The position numbers were made by a program, and so were the translations under genes. Below are positions 13,062-16,639 of a stretch of DNA of 16,639 nucleotides, piece after piece. The stretch's first letter is position 1. Each line of letters begins with the position of its first letter. The notes under the pieces are model-generated. The model was given only the letters and a program-made list of their open reading frames with translations, did not search any database and was not told the DNA's origin. The DNA is from DASSBG01 sp965651365 (GTDB lineage: Bacteria > Pseudomonadota > Gammaproteobacteria > Xanthomonadales > Rhodanobacteraceae): positions 1 through 16,639 of the forward strand of contig CBFGSA010000064.1 of NCBI GenBank assembly GCA_965651365.1. The letters are read 5' to 3'.

Positions 13062-14699
13062 ATGAATCCAGTCACTCAAGCCACCGAAATGCTCGACGAG
13101 TCGGTGCCGACCGAACTATCAGCGCAGCGGCCACTGGCCCGGGCATTGGCCCAGGCCTTGCCCGGCACCATGTTGCTTTCGGCAGGCCTGCTGCTCTCGC
13201 CCACGGTTCTGGCGGCCAGCTTCCAGGTCACCAGCACGGCCGACAGCGGCACCGGCAGCCTGCGCGACGCCATCAATCAGGCCAACGCCAATCCCGGCGC
13301 CGACACCATCACTTTCAACTCCAGTGTCACGGGCACGATCAGCCTGACCTCGGGTACGCTGCAGATCACCGACGATCTCGACATCCAGGGCCCGGGGGCC
13401 AGCGTGCTCACCGTGGACGGCAGCGGGATCATTGCATCGCCCTTGACCGGTGGCGGCACGCACCACCATGGCGGGAAAGGTGAAGGTGGCAAGGGCGGCG
13501 GCAACGCCACCAACGGCGGCGGTGGCGGTGGCGGTGGCCCCAGCACCAGCGTGTTCACGATCAGCACTGGCAACACGCAAACCGCCAACGGCACCCAGCA
13601 AGCTCTCGCCAGCTCCACGGTCAGCATCTCCGGCCTGACCATCAGCGGTGGATTCTCGCACGACGGCGGCGGCATCTATGCCTACGATACCGACCTGACC
13701 GTCAGCCAGTGCGTGGTCAGTGGCAATACCGCGATCAACCGGGGTGGTGGCATTCTGATTCGCGGTTATTCTGCCAGTCTGCTGCTGACCGATTCCACCG
13801 TCAGCAACAACACCGGCTACTACGGTGGCGGTGTGGCCACGACCAGCGCGGCCATCACCATCCAGCGCAGCACGATCGCCAACAACACCGCCACCGCATC
13901 CAGCTACTACGGCGGCGGTGGCATCATGGTGCACAACGACAACAACAACGCACTCACCATTACCGACTCCACCATCAGTGGCAACAACAGCAACTTCAAT
14001 GGTGGTGGCATCATGGTGCGCCACACGGCGGCCAGCATCAGCAACAGCACGGTAACCGGCAATACCGCAGCAAGCTACGGCGGCGGCTTGTATTTCTATG
14101 GGGTCTACTCGGGTACCACGGTCACCAACAGCACCGTTTCCGGCAACCAGGCCAGCTACGGTGGCGGCTTGTCGGTCTCGAGCAACTACGGCAATGCCAG
14201 CGCATCCAACTCGGTGTTCGGAAGCAACAGCGCCAGCAGCAACGATCCGGATGTGCACACCGGATCCTCCGCATACTTGCCCTTGGATCATTCGTTGCTC
14301 GAAGCAGCCGGTTCGGCCACGATCGTCGACAATGGCGGCAACATCATGAATCAGGCGCCGATGCTGGGCACTCTCGGCAACAATGGTGGCCCGACCATGA
14401 CCATGCTGCCGCTGGCGGGCAGTCCGCTGATTGATGCGGGCGATCCGGCCTTTACCGGCCCGCCCAACAACGATCAGCGCGGCCCGGGCTATCCGCGCAT
14501 CGTCAACGGCGTGGTCGATATCGGCGCCACCGAATACGCCGCCGCTGCGCCGCCGGGTCCCGGCCCGGTTGGCTATGTTGCCGTACCAGGCCTGGGCAAT
14601 GCCGGCAAGCTGGGGCTGGGTGTCCTGCTTGGCTTGGCGGGCCTGGCTGTGGCGAGACGACGACAGCAAGTCACCGTACCGAAAGACAGGGTTGCATAA
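13062..14699 (+). CDS. Exported right-handed beta-helix protein with choice-of-anchor Q region and C-terminal sorting tail (paralog 1)
   Basis: A 545-residue surface or secreted protein of unknown ligand. Residues 1-51 form a long signal peptide: a 20-residue variable part, AQRPLARALAQALP at 21-34, then a hydrophobic core ending near LAA. ADSGTGSLRDAINQANANPGADTITF follows. About 127-160 is a His/Gly-rich linker with eight Gly in a row. About 190-395 holds some seven imperfect coils of the pattern STVSGNTA-YGGGI, typical of pectate-lyase-like beta-helices. NGGPTMTMLPLAGSPLIDAGDPAFTG to DIGATEY (about 424-492) matches the choice-of-anchor Q region. The tail is VPGLG, a hydrophobic helix, then ARRRQ, like the IPTL/PEP-CTERM class but without the exact motif. 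A second paralog follows on the same strand, 214 bases on. Confidence 0.88.
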   Translation: MNPVTQATEMLDESVPTELSAQRPLARALAQALPGTMLLSAGLLLSPTVLAASFQVTSTADSGTGSLRDAINQANANPGADTITFNSSVTGTISLTSGTLQITDDLDIQGPGASVLTVDGSGIIASPLTGGGTHHHGGKGEGGKGGGNATNGGGGGGGGPSTSVFTISTGNTQTANGTQQALASSTVSISGLTISGGFSHDGGGIYAYDTDLTVSQCVVSGNTAINRGGGILIRGYSASLLLTDSTVSNNTGYYGGGVATTSAAITIQRSTIANNTATASSYYGGGGIMVHNDNNNALTITDSTISGNNSNFNGGGIMVRHTAASISNSTVTGNTAASYGGGLYFYGVYSGTTVTNSTVSGNQASYGGGLSVSSNYGNASASNSVFGSNSASSNDPDVHTGSSAYLPLDHSLLEAAGSATIVDNGGNIMNQAPMLGTLGNNGGPTMTMLPLAGSPLIDAGDPAFTGPPNNDQRGPGYPRIVNGVVDIGATEYAAAAPPGPGPVGYVAVPGLGNAGKLGLGVLLGLAGLAVARRRQQVTVPKDRVA

Positions 14700-14727
14700 G
14701 CCTGTCGCAGCCTGCTCGCAGTAGCGC

Positions 14728-14760
14728 GAAAAGCCTCGCCGCGCCGGGGCTTTTCCTTGC
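14728..14760 (+). terminator. Probable terminator after the first beta-helix gene
   Basis: GAAAAGCC (14728-14735) pairs with GGCTTTTC (14748-14755) around a GC-rich loop, followed by CTTGCTT. The stem itself carries A and T runs, so it could work in both directions. It lies 28 bases after the stop and suggests the two beta-helix genes are transcribed separately. Confidence 0.65.
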
Positions 14761-14818
14761 TTGAATGGCTCGCTGAAACACACCCGGTTCGCCGCCACTG
14801 CAACCATCGGCCCGTGAC

Positions 14819-14847
14819 TTGCCCGCACAGGGTGCCTCGGCTATTCT
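14819..14847 (+). promoter_or_regulatory. Predicted promoter of the second beta-helix gene
   Basis: TTGCCC (14819-14824) and TATTCT (14842-14847) are separated by exactly 17 bases. Start of transcription would be near 14854, leaving a 60-base leader. Confidence 0.45.
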
Positions 14848-14899
14848 CTGCGGCATGCTGAAAGTGTGACCCAGTGCTCATTCTCAGTCCAGTCATCCT

Positions 14900-14908
14900 C
14901 CAGGGGAA
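14900..14908 (+). promoter_or_regulatory. GGGG-type ribosome binding site of the second beta-helix gene
   Basis: CCAGGGGAA lies 5 bases before the ATG at 14914 and decides that start over an open frame extending to 14866. CCAGGGG is complementary to CCCCTGG (5323-5329) of the sX13-like RNA, as in paralog 1. Confidence 0.6.
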
Positions 14909-14913
14909 TATCA

Positions 14914-16623
14914 ATGAAATCAACACAGACGCCCGGACACAAGGTTTGCGTCGGCACTACCCGAACAATGGCTGCGCAGCGCCCACTGGCCCGCGCGCTG
15001 GCGCAGGCGCTGCCGGCCGCCGTGCTGCTGTCGGCCGGCCTGCTGCTGGCACCGGCGGCACTGGCCAATACCTACCAGGTAAGCAATACCCAGGACAGCG
15101 GCACCGGCAGCCTGCGCGAAGCGATCGGCCTGGCCAACAACAACCCCGGCCCCGATACGATCACCTTTGCCTCTTCGGTCACGGGCACCATCAGCCTGAC
15201 GACCGGCTCCCTGTATGTCTACGACAGCGTTGACATCCAGGGACCGGGTGCCGCCGTGCTCACCATTGACGGCAGCAGCATCGCGGCACCACCCCCTGCG
15301 CAGGGCAACGGCACTCAAGGCCAATCCTCCGCGCCGACCAGCATTTTCCTGGTTTTACCGGCCTCACAGACGCTTCAGTCGCTGATTTCAGGGCAGACCG
15401 GCGGCCCGCCACCTGCCATCGACGCAAGCATTTCCGGGCTGACACTGTCCGGAGGCAACTCCACCTACGGCGGCGCCATAGTGACAAGCGTAGCGAACCT
15501 TGAGGTTGCCCATTGCGTTATCTCGGGCAACACCGCGGTGTACGCTGGTGGCGGCATCTTCGCCGCAAGCAAATACGGGTCGCTGCAGGTCAATGACTCG
15601 ATCATCAGCAACAATACCGTGACCGGCTCCGGCGGCAGCAGTGGCCTGTTGATGGAAGGTGGTGGCGGCATCTTCTCTTTTTTGCAGGACGTCACGATCA
15701 ACCGCAGCACCATCAGCGGCAACACGGCTCCGGTTGGCGGCGGGGTATTGTCGGAAGGCTATTATGGGCCGCTGGACAAGACACAGGGCACCACCGGATC
15801 GCCACCACCCGTGGCCAACCTGACAATCAGCAACACGACATTGTCGGGCAATGCGGCGCAAGGCACCGGCGGAGCGAACCTGGGCAGCCTCCTCAATGCA
15901 GTCAACGGCAGCCCATCGTACGCGGCAGGCATCGGTGGTGGCGTGGCATCCCTGGGATCGAACGCACAAATCATCAACACCACCGTGAGCGGCAACAGCG
16001 CCGGCAATCTTGGCGGCGGTCTGGCGCTGGCCAGCACGCCCTATTCGACGATTCTGGTCAGTAACAGCTCGATTGCCGGCAACAGCGCTACAAACTACGG
16101 CGCCGGACTGGCCATCAGCGCCTACAACGCCGCGGCACCCGCGGTCGGAAACACGGTGATCGGCAGCAACACCGCACCCGCCAGTCCGGATGTGTCCACC
16201 ACGGGCGGTACGGGAGTGAATCTCAGCTACAGTCTGGTCGAGGCACCCGATACCGCCAACTTGAACGACAATGGCGGCAACATTTTCAATCAGGCCCCCA
16301 TGCTGGGCGCACTGACCAACAATGGCGGCCCGACGCTGACCATGTTGCCGCTGGCCGGCAGCCCACTCATCGACGCCGGCGATCCCGGATTCACCGGACC
16401 ACCGAATACGGACCAGCGCGGATCCGGCTACGACCGTGTAGTGAACGGTCGTGTCGACATCGGGTCCACCGAGTTCGGAGCCGGTGCGCCAACGCCAGGG
16501 GGCGGCTTCGACTACGTAGCCGTACCGGGTCTGGGCCTTGCCGGCAAATTCGGCCTGGGTGCACTGCTGGGCCTGTTTGGCTTGGGCATGGCGGCGCGCC
16601 GACGCAAATCGGCAGCCAAATAG
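14914..16623 (+). CDS. Exported right-handed beta-helix protein with choice-of-anchor Q region and C-terminal sorting tail (paralog 2)
   Basis: A 569-residue paralog of the preceding gene. The signal peptide has the same plan and length: 20 variable residues, AQRPLARALAQALP at exactly 21-34, hydrophobic core, cleavage expected after LAPAALA (51). QDSGTGSLREAIGLANNNPGPDTITF follows. The linker after the first strands (about 127-150) is Pro/Gln/Ser-rich rather than His/Gly-rich. About 173-415 are beta-helix coils such as SGNTAVYAGGGIF and STISGNTAPVGGGV. About 452-522 matches the choice-of-anchor Q region (NGGPTLTMLPLAGSPLIDAGDPGFTG to DIGSTEF). The tail is VAVPGLG, hydrophobic helix, AARRRK. 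N- and C-terminal regions are far better conserved between paralogs than the coils, which points to a shared export and anchoring route. Ligand or partner unknown. Confidence 0.88.
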   Translation: MKSTQTPGHKVCVGTTRTMAAQRPLARALAQALPAAVLLSAGLLLAPAALANTYQVSNTQDSGTGSLREAIGLANNNPGPDTITFASSVTGTISLTTGSLYVYDSVDIQGPGAAVLTIDGSSIAAPPPAQGNGTQGQSSAPTSIFLVLPASQTLQSLISGQTGGPPPAIDASISGLTLSGGNSTYGGAIVTSVANLEVAHCVISGNTAVYAGGGIFAASKYGSLQVNDSIISNNTVTGSGGSSGLLMEGGGGIFSFLQDVTINRSTISGNTAPVGGGVLSEGYYGPLDKTQGTTGSPPPVANLTISNTTLSGNAAQGTGGANLGSLLNAVNGSPSYAAGIGGGVASLGSNAQIINTTVSGNSAGNLGGGLALASTPYSTILVSNSSIAGNSATNYGAGLAISAYNAAAPAVGNTVIGSNTAPASPDVSTTGGTGVNLSYSLVEAPDTANLNDNGGNIFNQAPMLGALTNNGGPTLTMLPLAGSPLIDAGDPGFTGPPNTDQRGSGYDRVVNGRVDIGSTEFGAGAPTPGGGFDYVAVPGLGLAGKFGLGALLGLFGLGMAARRRKSAAK

Positions 16624-16639
16624 CGCTGGAGCGTTCGTC

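Noticed and set aside
13119..14828. Minus-strand open frame of 569 codons opposite beta-helix paralog 1
   Set aside because: Repetitive sequence on the true strand yields an apparent repeat protein on the other; no start signal, and the frame crosses the terminator.

Overview
The window reads as a chromosomal segment of a high-GC gammaproteobacterium, most likely of the order Xanthomonadales (Lysobacterales). The clues are a Xanthomonas-type sX13 small RNA just after polA, DUF2782 divergent from polA, an rplY-pth pair, gammaproteobacterial UvrD and PolA sequences, and GGGAC(T/C)C heptamer repeats. Genus cannot be settled from sequence alone. There is no rRNA, tRNA, CRISPR array, integrase or transposase.

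Layout. At 1-1700, minus-strand rplY (long L25/Ctc type) is followed by pth. The 3' end of pth runs into a palindromic heptamer repeat. At 1720-5660 lie an intergenic palindromic repeat, a secreted DUF2782 protein, divergent polA with all three PolA domains, the sX13-like sRNA, and a small two-helix membrane protein. At 5690-8020 is uvrD, interrupted in frame by a second heptamer palindrome. At 8020-10930 are a palindromic repeat, ppa (inorganic pyrophosphatase), a convergent membrane-anchored DUF2333 protein, a repeat-bearing intergenic stretch and a bacterioferritin-like protein. At 11015-16623 is the accessory-looking end: a two-domain aspartyl/asparaginyl beta-hydroxylase plus sulfotransferase fusion, divergent from two paralogous exported right-handed beta-helix proteins that share an unusual long signal peptide and a VPGLG-hydrophobic-Arg C-terminal sorting tail.

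How it fits together. The left two thirds is housekeeping: translation quality control, replication and repair, pyrophosphate removal and iron storage. The most interesting signals are: (1) heptamer palindromes whose two arms mirror each other in unit type and order, and which extend or interrupt the coding regions of essential-type genes; (2) the sX13-like RNA with three C-rich loops, one of which pairs with the GGGG-containing ribosome binding sites of both beta-helix genes; (3) the hydroxylase-sulfotransferase fusion next to exported repeat proteins. Domain calls come from recognising motifs by eye; no database search was run.
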